From a candidate division KSB3 bacterium (GTDB lineage: Bacteria; Moduliflexota; Moduliflexia; Moduliflexales; Moduliflexaceae), in NCBI GenBank assembly GCA_002748425.1, contig PDSJ01000034.1:1-45994 (forward strand): a stretch of DNA of 45,994 bases. Reading direction: 5' to 3'. Each line of letters opens with the position of its first letter. Within the stretch, counting starts at the first letter, position 1. Position numbers and translations under genes: made by a program. Below, one piece after another: positions 10,601 to 18,810 of this stretch. The notes beneath the pieces were generated by a model that was given only the letters and a program-made list of their open reading frames with translations, made no database searches and was not told the DNA's origin.

Positions 10601-11493
10601 TCAGGCGCCAGTAAACTTCCGCGCCGGTCGTTGGAGAAACCGATTCCCCGGATCAGGGCGTAAATCCGATTACTGTCCCGCACAGCGTCTTCCAGGCGTT
10701 TCAGGATAAAAATCCCTGCGCCTTCGCCTACCACCAAGCCATCATTTTCTGCGTCGAACGGTGCGCATTTTCCGCTTGGCGACAGCGCTCCCAACTGACA
10801 AAAGCCCATCTGCGTAAACGCACTGTCCGGACGGCAGACACCGCCACTCATCATGAGATCGGCACGGCCGCTCAACAAAGCTTCTACAGCATAATTGACA
10901 GCATACAAGGAAGCTGCGCACGCACCGTCGACGGTATAACTTCCTGCGCCGAAATGAAAGGCTTTACAAATCAGACCCGCGACAAGTCCGACCGCATGAC
11001 GGTTCAGCGGATGCGTCGGGAAAAAATCAGATGCCGGAACCGTTCCCAGAAGATGTTCCTCAAAGCTGCGCCCCAGAAAATCGGCTGTGAGGGCAGACAT
11101 CTTTTCAGTAGGCAGCGCGATGTTCCCGAGTATAACGCCGGTTCTCTCACGGTCACATTCTCCGGCGTTTGCATCTTTCAAGGCGTCACGCGCGGCATGC
11201 AGAGCAAAATGGAAGACCGGATCGAGAGCGTTCAGTAAATCCGGATCAAGATCGAGCCCTTCGGGATCAAGGCGGAAATCCTCGACATAACAGCCGCGTG
11301 TGGAATAGACCTTGTCAAACCGTCCGCGTTCGGGATCAAAGGCATCTTCAAGGGTCAGCGGCCAGCGCCCGGGCGGCACGTCGCGGGCGGAGCTGACAGC
11401 GTTTTCGATATTTCGCCAAAACTCTTTCAGAGTCGACGCTCCGGGGAAGATTCCACCAATACCAACAATCGCAATCGGGTGTTCTATGTTCAT
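4666..11493 (-). CDS. PUFA-synthase-like megasynthase (KS-CLF-AT-DH-DH)
   Basis: A 2275-residue iterative synthase resembling a fusion of PfaB- and PfaC-type subunits. Residues 1-450 are a ketosynthase with Cys192 (DGACAAS), His326 (ECHATGTPVGD) and His366 (KSNVGH). About 470-845 is a chain-length-factor-like KS whose nucleophile region reads SISSEENSG. About 955-1290 is an acyltransferase with Ser1051 (GYSLGESSA) and His1168. A linker with a coiled-coil-like stretch (1401-1447) follows. About 1530-1885 and 1940-2270 are two FabA-like double-hotdog dehydratases; His1781 (CHFVDDQVMPG) and His2166 (AHFYQDPVWPG) are present, with Glu at +14 where FabA has Asp. There is no ACP (no D-S-L phosphopantetheine motif), KR or ER. 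An AAAGG site precedes the ATG. Product is probably a long-chain lipid or polyketide; chemistry is unknown. Confidence 0.9.
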   Translation of the reverse strand: MNIEHPIAIVGIGGIFPGASTLKEFWRNIENAVSSARDVPPGRWPLTLEDAFDPERGRFDKVYSTRGCYVEDFRLDPEGLDLDPDLLNALDPVFHFALHAARDALKDANAGECDRERTGVILGNIALPTEKMSALTADFLGRSFEEHLLGTVPASDFFPTHPLNRHAVGLVAGLICKAFHFGAGSYTVDGACAASLYAVNYAVEALLSGRADLMMSGGVCRPDSAFTQMGFCQLGALSPSGKCAPFDAENDGLVVGEGAGIFILKRLEDAVRDSNRIYALIRGIGFSNDRRGSLLAPDSEGQVRAMRMAYESAGWQPQDVDLIECHATGTPVGDLVEFESLKKLWGADSQQPGQCVIGGVKSNVGHLLTGAGAAGMMKTILALKYQILPPTANFSTPNPKFDLEKSPFTVLTHARHWEKRAEHTPRRAAVSAFGFGGINAHVLLEEWEGGSSKTQTLPVDLRWKASANAELPIAIVGMDVHFGPWDSLRAFQERLFGRSAAPDSATRRRDWGISDSRWFQKSMFKDSALRGYFIDELVIPGGRFKIPPKELQESLPQQVLMLLTAAGAVEDAQLNLEDEAALRTGVFIGIGLDAGSSNFSYRWSILPKVEYWAKELGLYLNKAELAEWAQELRDSFCPPLTANRTVGALGGIVAGRVAREFNAGGAGISISSEENSGLQALNAALRSLQQGDLDQAIVGAVDLAGDIRMLLSGQLETTYPLLSKGVLPGEGSAAIIVKRLDDALKDGDKIYAVIKEIGTVSSNTGDLEDCERIEGAQAEIGYTGAASGLASLVKHALCVYREILPDGDPQYWLRNRADGPRRSELRSFSVDGACLRVVLEGYDVQEEQTARSIGTFTALEESLFMLEGEQSRDLEQQAAELQDVVESQSTAQIETLARKWWRRNPAPSKKALGLSLLARSVSELKEHITRVPDILRNGVAPDFPGQRIFFNAHPLGKHGEMAFVFPGSGNHYPRMGRKISAHWPEILRRQDQDNHYLKGQYIPDMLWNCPDRETLHRHPREILLGQVAYSTMMADLLRSFGLWPQAAIGYSLGESSALFAMKAWTSRDEMLQRVLESSLYTHDLAGRYEAAAKHWGFPQGQAADWVVAAVHLPADEIRPRLEGRKHVYLLIINAPASCVIGGERRDVMELEEILGAHFQVIGGVTAAHCEILNEVKQSYRDLHYFENTVVPQGLRFYSGAWKKSYELSADSAADAILAQAMTTIDFPAVIRQAYQDGVRSFIEVGPGTSCTNMINKILAEQPHFAASACASSYEDPSTVLRLLGRAHAERIPSDLSALYAQEREALALQPQKIVKKNALRMSVGGKPFHVNLPPEKTTFAQDCAASKDTMKAGNRTDAVQAVSGPAVMKPVLKSLSSVGQAATENASARTVQYTPQSGQIGELIQGLTEIQHEKLQAHQEYCQFAQALSQNYSDQLAFHMSLLELLQESGQLPAALSVEKTEPLSSRAAAEKDFRSLQPSHEKKGRSEKLRQALFMTRAQCMEFAIGSIGAVLGARFAEIDAHPTRVRLPDDPLMLVDRILAVEGEPCSMRNGRVITEHDVSVDSWYLDCGRIPTCIAVESGQADLFLSAYLGIDFITKGLAVYRLLDATVTFYDDLPQAGDSIRHDIHIDEFFRQGDMHLFRFRFESRVKGKVFLRMSSGCAGFFTQQDLDDGKGLVFTKMDRLPMPGKVSDDWQVLTPISGTESYSDTQLEALRRGELAECFGPRFANLPLQHPCRLPGGRMKLVDRIVRLDPQGGRYGLGMICGEADIHPDDWFLRCHFVDDQVMPGTLMYECCLHTLRVLLMRMGWLGEQDEIAWQPVPAVAGQLKCRGQVVASTKTVRYDIAIKEIGYRPEPYVICDAVMSADGKAIVRMIDMSLRLSGMTKERLEAIWRAGPEITSSYLRKPAIFGPETIRAFSNGKPSEAFGERYRVFDSERRIARLPGPPYQFLDRITALEGEQWVMTAPKMAEAQYDVPADAWYFAANSHQGMPFAIVLEIVLQPCGWLAAYAGSALSSAIDLSFRNLGGTAIQFALIPPEIGTLTTLVRLTNVSRSAGMIVQHYHYTLTNSSGSVLYQGTTYFGFFSRQALMHQVGLRDAKPYHPGKEESAKGERCMYPQDMPFPATQMRMVDSIDLYLADGGPHGLGFIRGTKQVDPNEWFFKAHFYQDPVWPGSLGLEALIQLLKVVALKRWGWRPEYRFESMGLNAPHEWIYRGQVIPTDREVTIQAVITSVDETQRLLEAEGFLIVDGRVIYQMKNFSLKVNGKRTLTGLM
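8530..8566. repeat. 13-bp perfect inverted repeat inside the megasynthase gene
   Basis: GCGCAAAATTTCC (8530-8542) and GGAAATTTTGCGC (8554-8566) are exact reverse complements around an 11-base loop, within codons about 976-988 at the start of the acyltransferase domain. It would form a strong mRNA hairpin. There is no U tract, so it is not a classical terminator. Confidence 0.6.
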
Positions 11494-11721
11494 GCTTCAG
11501 CCTTTCCGTATCTCTCACAAGAGACAGTGCAGAGACTCGAGTAGTTTTTCGAATCTTTTCTGGAAAATATCGACGTCAAAATGGCATCCATAACGCCTTT
11601 TCAAAGGGCCTGTATTTTGTCCAGAAAAGAAATATGACAGCGCTTTGTTTTTCAGCCTGTCCGAGGATCTGATGCGTCCACTCAAGATGCTGCGTGCTGA
11701 CAGGGAGCGTTTCCTGTCACA
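11494..11721. other. Megasynthase leader with inverted repeats
   Basis: This 228-base gap separates the radical SAM stop from the megasynthase start, both on the minus strand. It holds a hairpin immediately after the radical SAM gene (TGACAGG at 11699-11705 and CCTGTCA at 11714-11720, no U tract) and a looser inverted pair, TTTTCTGGAAAATA near 11557-11570 and TATTTTGTCCAGAAAA near 11613-11628. A minus-strand TTGACG lies within it but lacks a convincing -10. I found no small peptide gene here. Confidence 0.4.
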
Positions 11722-12957
11722 TCAGCGTCCACAGCATTTTTTGAATTTTTTACCGCTACCGCATGGACAGGGATCGTTACGGCCGGCAGAGGCGGTCGCT
11801 GATCTGGTTTGGAATTGAGATCTTTGCGAGGCGCGGACTTCCCGCAGGCGCTGTTTTCGTATGGTTCCAGCAAGTTTTTCAAAACGTTTGCGGCTATGGC
11901 GTAGAAAGCGTTTCCAGCCGCTGCAGAGGACACTGAGATGCTGAGGCGGATTTCCGGCGTAGATCCGATGCTTCAGACAGTCACCGGCACAGATATCGAG
12001 ACAGTCACAGGACTCGCAGGCCTGATTCCAGTGAGATTTTTGAGAACCAAAGTCCAGGTAGATCGGCGATTGCAGCATTTCCTCCCAGGAATTTTCCATC
12101 ACATTGCCGAGCTTCAGTTCCGGATCCACAAAAAAATCGCAGGGATAGACATCGCCGTTATACTCGACGACCAGATATTGACAGCAGTTTGTACCCAGCG
12201 TACAGACAGCAGCCTGCCCGTCGAGCAGCTTTGCCAGGATCGAGTCAAAATGCCGGACAGAGACCTTATGAACGTCTTTCTTCCACCATTCATCAAAAAG
12301 CTCACAGAGAAACGTCCCCCATTCCTCGCCGCTTAGCGCAAAATGACATAACTCGCCTTTTTCATCAAACTCGACGCAGGGAATATACTGCTGAAACAGA
12401 AAACCGCGATCACGCAAATAGCGATACACTTCGCGGGCATGGGCAACGTTAGCCTGGCTGACCAGCACCAGAATATTACAGTCCAGCTGATGAGCTTCGA
12501 GGATTTCGATGCCTTGTAATACAAGAGCATGCGTTGCTGTGCCGCCAGCAGTCAGACGATAGCGATCGTGCAATCCGGCTGGTCCGTCGAGACTACAGCC
12601 AATCAGAAAATGATACTGCTGAAAAAACGCTGCCATTTCATGACTGATGACAGCAGCGTTGGTCTGTAACGCATTTCCTATGCGCGAACCGGGACGGCCG
12701 TATTGTTTCTGAAAGCTCACGACTTTCTGAAAAAACTCCAGCCCCATGAGCGTTGGTTCTCCGCCTTGCCAGACAAGCGAATAAAACGGCTGGCGAACTG
12801 CCATATAACTTTTCAGCATCTGTTCCAGCACGTCATCGGACATGCGATGGCGGCTTTCTTCGGGGTAGAGGCGGCATTTTTCCAGATAAAAACAGTACTC
12901 ACAGCGCAGATTACAGTCGGCAGAAGCTGGCTTGACAAGCAGGCTAAAAGCTTTCAT
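11722..12957 (-). CDS. Radical SAM/SPASM protein, anaerobic sulfatase-maturase-like, with SEC-C tail
   Basis: A 411-residue radical SAM enzyme. Cys15, Cys19 and Cys22 (CNLRCEYCFY) form the CxxxCxxC site for the SAM-binding 4Fe-4S cluster, followed by the WQGGEPTLMG motif typical of the anSME family. Cysteines between about 260 and 360 (CTLGTNCCQY, DVYPCDFF, CESCDCLDICAGDC) match a SPASM region holding auxiliary clusters. The last 19 residues are a SEC-C zinc motif (Cys397, Cys399, Cys408, Cys409), often seen on SecA and anSME-like proteins. anSME enzymes oxidise Cys or Ser of sulfatases to formylglycine; SPASM relatives modify peptides. It lies 228 bases upstream of the megasynthase on the same strand, but cotranscription is unproven. 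No clear peptide substrate is adjacent. Confidence 0.85.
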   Translation of the reverse strand: MKAFSLLVKPASADCNLRCEYCFYLEKCRLYPEESRHRMSDDVLEQMLKSYMAVRQPFYSLVWQGGEPTLMGLEFFQKVVSFQKQYGRPGSRIGNALQTNAAVISHEMAAFFQQYHFLIGCSLDGPAGLHDRYRLTAGGTATHALVLQGIEILEAHQLDCNILVLVSQANVAHAREVYRYLRDRGFLFQQYIPCVEFDEKGELCHFALSGEEWGTFLCELFDEWWKKDVHKVSVRHFDSILAKLLDGQAAVCTLGTNCCQYLVVEYNGDVYPCDFFVDPELKLGNVMENSWEEMLQSPIYLDFGSQKSHWNQACESCDCLDICAGDCLKHRIYAGNPPQHLSVLCSGWKRFLRHSRKRFEKLAGTIRKQRLREVRASQRSQFQTRSATASAGRNDPCPCGSGKKFKKCCGR

Positions 12958-13067
12958 ATAATAAGGACTTCAGTGATTGCATTTCTCCATCCCTCATTCT
13001 TTTCGCGATGACAAGAGATCATCCTGCGATAGTTAAAGACTGGCACGAGAGCCGTGTGAGCTATAGG

Positions 13068-13093
13068 CTCATAAGGGGAGCAACGCTTATGAG
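13068..13093. repeat. 8-bp inverted repeat upstream of the radical SAM gene
   Basis: CTCATAAG (13068-13075) and CTTATGAG (13086-13093) form a hairpin or dyad in the uvrA/radical SAM spacer. It is contained in an 11-mer, GGCTCATAAGG (13066-13076), that recurs in reverse complement at 16218-16228 on the other side of uvrA. Possible operator or small dispersed repeat. Confidence 0.4.
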
Positions 13094-13234
13094 AAAGTCT
13101 CTGACACTACGGCAATTTCAAGCGACACACAAAGAGATTTTATGAAAGAGAGGATTTGGAATTGCACTACTTCCCATAAAATCCCTTCAAGAGCGCATGA
13201 GTTCGGACGGAGCTTATGATGAGAGTTGATGAGA

Positions 13235-16066
13235 TCATGTGATTCGGCTGGTAAGGACTTTTTTGAGAAATCGGCCGGTATGTGACGCTTCAATGCTCAT
13301 GACCTCTTCCGGTGTCCCGGTGGCGACGATTCGTCCTCCGTCGTCTCCACCTTCGGGGCCGAGATCAATAAGGTAATCCGCGCTCTTAATCACATCGAGA
13401 TTATGCTCAATCACTAGTACGGTATTGCCGGCGTCCACAAGTTTTCCCAACACTTCCAGCAATTTTTTAATGTCGTCAAAATGCAGGCCGGTTGTGGGTT
13501 CATCAAGAATATACAATGTGTTGCCGGTGCTTTTTTTGCTCAGTTCCCTGGACAGCTTGACGCGCTGCGCCTCTCCGCCAGAGAGCGTTGTGGCTTGCTG
13601 ACCGAGATGAATATAATCAAGCCCGACGTCATACAAGGTTTGCAGCCTGCGGCTCACTGACGGAACATGTTCCATGAAATACAAGGCGTCAGCAACAGTC
13701 ATGTCCAGTACTTCGGCAATATTTTTGCCTTTGTAGCGGATTTCCAGGGTCTCACGATTGTAGCGCCGTCCATGGCAGACGTCACAGGTCACATAGACGT
13801 CCGGCAGAAAGTGCATTTCGATTTTCAACAAGCCGTCCCCTTTACACGCCTCGCAGCGTCCGCCTTTCACGTTGAAACTGAAGCGTCCCGGTTTATAACC
13901 GCGCATACGGGCCTCCGGCACTTTGGCAAACAGATCCCGGATCGGTGAAAAAAGGCCGGTGTATGTTGCTGGATTCGAGCGCGGCGTACGTCCGATCGGA
14001 CTCTGATCGATATCGATAACTTTATCGATATGCTCGTGCCCGTGGATTTCCCTGCATGCGCCGGGCTGTGCTTTTGCGCGGTAAAAATGATGCGCCAGGT
14101 CGCGGTACAAAATATCATCAACCAGGGTGCTTTTGCCAGAACCTGAGACACCGGTCACACAGACAAAAACGCCCAGAGGGATTTCAACATCCAGATCTTT
14201 GAGATTATGCTCGCAGGCTCCCCGGATCGTCAACACCGCATTGTTAAATGGCTTGCGCCGCTTATCGGGAAGGGGAATCGTCTGACGGTGGCTGAGATAA
14301 CTTCCGGTCAAAGACGCCTTATTCTCCATGATTTCCGCGGGAGTGCCATGCGCCACGACTTCACCACCATGCTTTCCCGCTGCCGGACCGAGATCGAGGA
14401 TGTAATCAGCGCAGCGCATGGTATCTTCGTCATGCTCTACCACCAGGATCGTATTGCCCATATCCCTCAGCGCTTCCAGCATCTCCAGCAGGCGCGTATT
14501 GTCACGCTGATGCAGACCGATGCTCGGTTCATCCAAAATATAGAGTACCCCGACCAGACCTGAGCCGATCTGCGTGGCCAGACGAATACGCTGTCCTTCC
14601 CCGCCGGAAAGCGTTGCCGTAGCGCGGTCCAGACTCAGATAATCCAGGCCGACCTTTGACATAAAGCCTAAACGGGCCTTGATTTCTTTCAGGATCGGCT
14701 CGGCAATACTCGTTTCCTGCTCAGTGAATGATAACTCTCCGACGGTTTTGAGGGCTTCCTTGACCGAAAGCCTCGTCATATCAATAATACTGTAGTCATG
14801 GATTTTCACGGAGAGGCTTTCTTTTCCCAGACGCTGCCCTTGGCAGGACGGGCAGGCATCCATGCTCATGAATTCTTCATATTTGTTCCGCGCATATTCC
14901 GATGCGGTTTCATGATAGCGGCGTTCGAGCTGCGTGATTGCGCCTTCAAAGCTGCCCTGATAGTCATATTGCCCGTTTGCATTTTGATAGTGATAACGAA
15001 TTTTTTCATCACCTGTTCCGTACAGGACGATATTCTGTAATTTTTTCGGCAGTTTTTCAAAAGGGGTTGTGAGTGAAAAATGGTAATACTCGGCAACTGA
15101 AGCCAGCATTTGATAGAAGTAGTTCTGTCCACTCGTGTTCCAGGCGGCCAGGGCTCCCTCTTGAATTGACTTTGAAGGATCGGGGACCACCAGTCGCGGA
15201 TCGATCACCCGCTGCGTCCCCAGGCCGTCACAATCGGGGCAGGCTCCATGAGGGCTGTTAAAAGAAAACATGCGAGGCTCCAACTCAGAGTAACTGATCC
15301 CGCAGTCAATACAGGCGAGTTTTTCGCTGAAAAGCATGTCCTCAGCGCCGATCACATCTATGAGTACGATCCCTTCGGCCAGTTTCACAGCGACCTCGAT
15401 TGAGTCCGCTAGGCGTTGAGCGATCCCGCTTTTGTGTACCAGGCGATCAATCACAACTTCAATATCGTGCGTTTTATAACGTTCCAACACGATCTCGTCC
15501 GAGAGATCGCGCATCTCGCCGTCAACCCGGACGCGGACGTAGCCCTCGCGCTGCAAATCTTCGAAGACCTGGCGGTACTCGCCCTTGCGTCCCCGGACAA
15601 TCGGCGCAAGCACCTGAAACTTCGTCTTTTCAGGCAGTTCAAGGACCCTGTCGACCATTTGCTGCACAGTTTGTGAGGCAATCGCTCTGCCGCATTTCCA
15701 GCAATGCGGTTTTCCGACTCGGGCAAAAAGCAGGCGCAGATAGTCATAAATTTCAGTGCTTGTCCCGACTGTCGAGCGTGGGTTTTTACTGACGGTCTTC
15801 TGCTCGATTGAAATCGCCGGAGAAAGCCCCTCAATCGACTCGACATCGGGCTTTTCCATCTGATTTAAAAACTGGCGGGCATAGGCGGAAAGAGATTCGA
15901 CATAGCGCCGTTGCCCTTCAGCATAAATTGTATCAAAGGCTAAAGACGACTTGCCGGAACCGCTGGGTCCGGTAATGACGACGAGACGATCCCTTGGAAT
16001 CTCAATATCTATATTTTTCAGGTTATGCTCTTTCGCACCCCGAATCACAATCGATGTTGCAGACAT
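13235..16066 (-). CDS. uvrA: Excinuclease ABC subunit A (UvrA)
   Basis: A 943-residue ABC-type damage-recognition ATPase of nucleotide excision repair, full length. Two ABC modules are seen: Walker A motifs [14 protein letters not shown] (near residue 33) and [15 protein letters not shown] (near 640), signature motifs [12 protein letters not shown] and [15 protein letters not shown], and Walker B segments [15 protein letters not shown] and [15 protein letters not shown]. Zinc-binding cysteine pairs occur at [19 protein letters not shown] and the second-module [16 protein letters not shown]. UvrA dimers load UvrB on distorted DNA. The gene appears monocistronic, flanked by gaps of about 280 bases. 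A TTGACA (16171-16176, minus strand) lies about 100 bases upstream in AT-rich sequence but has only a weak -10, so regulation (including possible SOS control) cannot be read confidently. Confidence 0.98.
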   Translation of the reverse strand: MSATSIVIRGAKEHNLKNIDIEIPRDRLVVITGPSGSGKSSLAFDTIYAEGQRRYVESLSAYARQFLNQMEKPDVESIEGLSPAISIEQKTVSKNPRSTVGTSTEIYDYLRLLFARVGKPHCWKCGRAIASQTVQQMVDRVLELPEKTKFQVLAPIVRGRKGEYRQVFEDLQREGYVRVRVDGEMRDLSDEIVLERYKTHDIEVVIDRLVHKSGIAQRLADSIEVAVKLAEGIVLIDVIGAEDMLFSEKLACIDCGISYSELEPRMFSFNSPHGACPDCDGLGTQRVIDPRLVVPDPSKSIQEGALAAWNTSGQNYFYQMLASVAEYYHFSLTTPFEKLPKKLQNIVLYGTGDEKIRYHYQNANGQYDYQGSFEGAITQLERRYHETASEYARNKYEEFMSMDACPSCQGQRLGKESLSVKIHDYSIIDMTRLSVKEALKTVGELSFTEQETSIAEPILKEIKARLGFMSKVGLDYLSLDRATATLSGGEGQRIRLATQIGSGLVGVLYILDEPSIGLHQRDNTRLLEMLEALRDMGNTILVVEHDEDTMRCADYILDLGPAAGKHGGEVVAHGTPAEIMENKASLTGSYLSHRQTIPLPDKRRKPFNNAVLTIRGACEHNLKDLDVEIPLGVFVCVTGVSGSGKSTLVDDILYRDLAHHFYRAKAQPGACREIHGHEHIDKVIDIDQSPIGRTPRSNPATYTGLFSPIRDLFAKVPEARMRGYKPGRFSFNVKGGRCEACKGDGLLKIEMHFLPDVYVTCDVCHGRRYNRETLEIRYKGKNIAEVLDMTVADALYFMEHVPSVSRRLQTLYDVGLDYIHLGQQATTLSGGEAQRVKLSRELSKKSTGNTLYILDEPTTGLHFDDIKKLLEVLGKLVDAGNTVLVIEHNLDVIKSADYLIDLGPEGGDDGGRIVATGTPEEVMSIEASHTGRFLKKVLTSRIT

Positions 16067-16351
16067 AAAAGCTCAGTTCCCGAACAGCCCGAATCTTCCA
16101 ATTAAAATTATATAATTTACATGATAAAGACGAAAATAAATTTACGCATACTCAAAAAATATACATACCTTGTCAAGACCCTTTTGACTTTGCTGACAAA
16201 AAAGCAGGTGCTTATAGCCTTATGAGCCCAGAAAGATCATTTTTCAGTTATGAGCTCTGCCGTTCTACAGTTCACCAGAGGTCCCTGGCTCTGGGTGAGA
16301 CGCAGAGCGCTGGCATCAAGCGCTCAAGTCCTGACAAAATGTCTGCTGTCT

Positions 16352-16783
16352 CTATAAGCCTTTCTGTAGTGAGTCCAGATAAATACTCAACGTAAGCACT
16401 CTCGTTTTAACGAGTTCGACCTTATCATCTTGTGCTGCGATCGCCCACATCGTTCCATCCAGTGAGCGATACATCAGCTCCAGTGTCTCAAATTCAGCGT
16501 CGCGGTATCTCAGCCAGGCGCGTTGCGATGTTTTCAAGGCTTCGAGTTGCTGCGGTCCCAACAGCTTGCGCAAGTTCCGGTAGACAGTATTGAGTTCTCT
16601 GTCCCACATCACATAGGCTTCATCCAGACATTTCAAGATACCTGCCGTGCTGCTATCCCTATCAATACACGCCTCACATTGTTGATCCACAGGATGCTCA
16701 CCTTCTGCGCTCACGATTGCAGGAACAAGCGCAAACAGCAAGATCAGACATAGGGCTCTGTTTCTTTGAGATGTATTTCTCAT
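16352..16783 (-). CDS. LprI-like (DUF1311) secreted protein
   Basis: A 143-residue protein with a Sec signal peptide (about residues 1-26, hydrophobic ALCLILLFALVPAIVSA). The mature part has the family layout: QQCEACIDRDSSTAGILKC followed by the helical segment MWDRELNTVYRNLRKLL and LKTSQRAWLRYRDAEFETLE, the W-x-x-(Y/F)RDAEC-type motif of LprI/DUF1311 proteins. LprI of mycobacteria was described as a lysozyme inhibitor, and the fold is widespread in periplasmic proteins of unknown role. The gene lies 66 bases downstream of the GH46-like peptidoglycan-binding enzyme on the same strand, which suggests an enzyme-inhibitor or immunity relationship; this is inference. Confidence 0.78.
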   Translation of the reverse strand: MRNTSQRNRALCLILLFALVPAIVSAEGEHPVDQQCEACIDRDSSTAGILKCLDEAYVMWDRELNTVYRNLRKLLGPQQLEALKTSQRAWLRYRDAEFETLELMYRSLDGTMWAIAAQDDKVELVKTRVLTLSIYLDSLQKGL

Positions 16784-16849
16784 GACTTTTAGATAAGAGA
16801 ACCTGCAGCGCTCAGACCGCTGCCAGGCTTCCGTTCTCCTGCCCGAAAT

Positions 16850-17791
16850 TTAGAGAATATCGAGATACGCCAGGGTCACAGGTCCGACAATACCGTCGCT
16901 TTTGAGCCTGTACGTTGTCTGAAAACGTTTGACCGCCTCATCGGTCTCTCTCCCGTAAATTCCGTCAACTTTGACATCGTAGCCAAAACGGATTAACGCG
17001 TCCTGAATGTCTTTCACATCATCTCCTCGCAGGTAAGGACTCTTCAAATAGAGCAAGCGGACATGATCTTCCTGAGCAGAAACTCTTGGCAACGGTGGTT
17101 CCAGCGCTCCTTCGTCAATCCGTACTCCTCTGACATGAAACGGCAGCGACAAGTCCCAATTCTTGTACTGGATCAAGGTAAACAGCGAATCCATGCGATA
17201 GACAGTTTTCCGCAAAATCGGAATGTGATGAGTCGCCAGCCATTCCCGTCTTGTGCCGATATAGTAAGCGATCCAGGAATCTTCGCCGATAGCGTCGACC
17301 GTCCCATATTCATCATCAGTGCGATCCCGCATGCGTCTCCATGAGCCATGCACTTTACTGTCATAGATCACTGCGGTTCCCAGTGCAGATGTCACCCCGA
17401 TCGCCTGCGCCGATTTAACGGCAGGGTCCCAATACGCCCGATCGAAAAATTGGTCCTGCACCTCTTGCATAACCGGATCACTGCCGGCATTGCTCAAGAG
17501 CTTATGCAGAGGGAAAGCATAATCCAGACTGGGATCACGTTCCAGCAGCCGTTTCAGATAATAGCGCAACGCATGGCCGAACTGCGCATTTTCAGCTCCG
17601 CAGTAGGCTTTAATCAATAAATATAAATTTCCGCTGGAGAGCGTGGTCTGCGACCGCCCGTAGGTTAAATGTCCCTTATCCCCTTTTAAGATCGTCACTT
17701 TTCCATAGTTTCCGCGCGGTTCACTGGTTTCGAACACATTGACAATCGCTTGCGCGGCCCTTTTCTGTAAATCCGTCAGCATAATATTCAC
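16850..17791 (-). CDS. GH46 chitosanase-like hydrolase with peptidoglycan-binding domain
   Basis: A 313-residue protein. Residues about 5-235 match the GH46 chitosanase pattern: Glu21 in NVFETSEPRGNYG and Asp38 in ILKGDKGHLTYGRSQTT correspond to the catalytic acid and base, followed by DPVMQEVQDQFFDRAYWDPA. GH46 shares the lysozyme-like fold and cleaves beta-1,4 glucosamine polymers. Residues about 250-313 form a PG_binding_1 domain (DVKDIQDALIRFGYDVKVDGIYGRETDEAVKRFQ, given here only as key positions: the D-G-x-Y-G turn and the repeated hydrophobic helix). No N-terminal signal peptide is visible, so export may be non-classical or by a dedicated route. It probably acts on cell-wall glycan or chitosan. 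The following LprI-like gene is likely cotranscribed. Confidence 0.82.
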   Translation of the reverse strand: MNIMLTDLQKRAAQAIVNVFETSEPRGNYGKVTILKGDKGHLTYGRSQTTLSSGNLYLLIKAYCGAENAQFGHALRYYLKRLLERDPSLDYAFPLHKLLSNAGSDPVMQEVQDQFFDRAYWDPAVKSAQAIGVTSALGTAVIYDSKVHGSWRRMRDRTDDEYGTVDAIGEDSWIAYYIGTRREWLATHHIPILRKTVYRMDSLFTLIQYKNWDLSLPFHVRGVRIDEGALEPPLPRVSAQEDHVRLLYLKSPYLRGDDVKDIQDALIRFGYDVKVDGIYGRETDEAVKRFQTTYRLKSDGIVGPVTLAYLDIL

Positions 17792-17985
17792 CCCATATTA
17801 TTCTCGTTACATTCGCAATTAAGAGTGGTCGTACCAATGTCTTCTATAGTAATGAAGTAAAACATGGAAGCCAAAAATAATCAAGGAAAAAGGTGCAAAA
17901 GTTTAAAGCGATCTACGTGAAAAGTCAGGAGAATTGCGTTCTTCAGCACACTTTTAACTTTTTGCTGATCAACACAGCGCCTTCC

Positions 17986-18810
17986 TCACTTCATCAGGCG
18001 GGGACGAAAACGAGGATCGAGCCAATCCCGCAGACCATCGCCAAAGAGGTTGAAACCCATCACAGAAAAGGCAATCATCAGGCCCGGCAGAATCGCGGCC
18101 CAGGGCTGAAGGTCCATAAAGCCTTTGGCTTCCTGAAGCATTGCGCCCCAGCTTGCTAAAGGCGGCTGCGTACCAAGTCCCAAAAAACTTAACCCTGCTT
18201 CGATTAAAATCGCATTTGCAAAAGAGACGGTTGTTTGCACGATCAAAGGTCCCATCACATTCGGCAGCAGATGTCTGAAAATGATTCGCCAGTCCGATGC
18301 CCCAAGTGCGACCGCAGCCTGAACGTATTCCTCCTCACGAAGTGCCAGGACCTGCCCCCGGATTAAACGCGTAAATGCGGGCAGGAAGATAATGCCGATG
18401 CTGATGGTTGCCTGAAAATGCCCGGGGCCCAGTACTGTAATCACAGCAATTGCCAGCAGCAATGCTGGAAACGAGAGCAGACCGTCCATCAGATGCATAA
18501 TGACCACGTCTGGCCAGCCGTGCTTATAGCCAGCGAGCAAACCTAATACTAAACCAGGGACAACGGCAAAGCTGACCGAAAGCATGCCCACGAGAAACGC
18601 GATGCGTGTGCCGTACAGTGTACGAGAAAAAATATCTCTTCCAAAAAAATCGGTTCCAAAGAGATGCTGCGCGGAAGGGCCCTGCATGCGTGCTCTATAG
18701 TCCATCAGATCAGGAGAATATGGCGCAAAAAAACCTGCAAAAAGAGCAAGCATGCTTAAAAGGATCAACATTGAAAGTCCCAGCAGGAGCGCTTTATTCC
18801 TGAAGATCAT
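17986..18810 (-). CDS. ABC transporter permease, DppC/OppC family
   Basis: A 274-residue inner-membrane permease of the peptide/nickel class. It has an N-terminal helix (LLLGLSMLILLSMLALFAGFF), the periplasmic segment QHLFGTDFFGRDIFSRTLYG typical of DppC, and the EAA loop AAVALGASDWRIIFRHLLPN that contacts the ATPase. About six membrane segments and normal length. Its start overlaps the DppB-like stop by four bases (ATGA-type), showing translational coupling. No binding protein or ATPase gene is adjacent, so these must be encoded elsewhere or lost. Confidence 0.93.
   Translation of the reverse strand: MIFRNKALLLGLSMLILLSMLALFAGFFAPYSPDLMDYRARMQGPSAQHLFGTDFFGRDIFSRTLYGTRIAFLVGMLSVSFAVVPGLVLGLLAGYKHGWPDVVIMHLMDGLLSFPALLLAIAVITVLGPGHFQATISIGIIFLPAFTRLIRGQVLALREEEYVQAAVALGASDWRIIFRHLLPNVMGPLIVQTTVSFANAILIEAGLSFLGLGTQPPLASWGAMLQEAKGFMDLQPWAAILPGLMIAFSVMGFNLFGDGLRDWLDPRFRPRLMK

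Noticed and set aside
11494..11721. RiPP precursor peptide for the SPASM protein
   Set aside because: No short frame with a ribosome-binding site or Cys/core-peptide pattern is present in the spacer.
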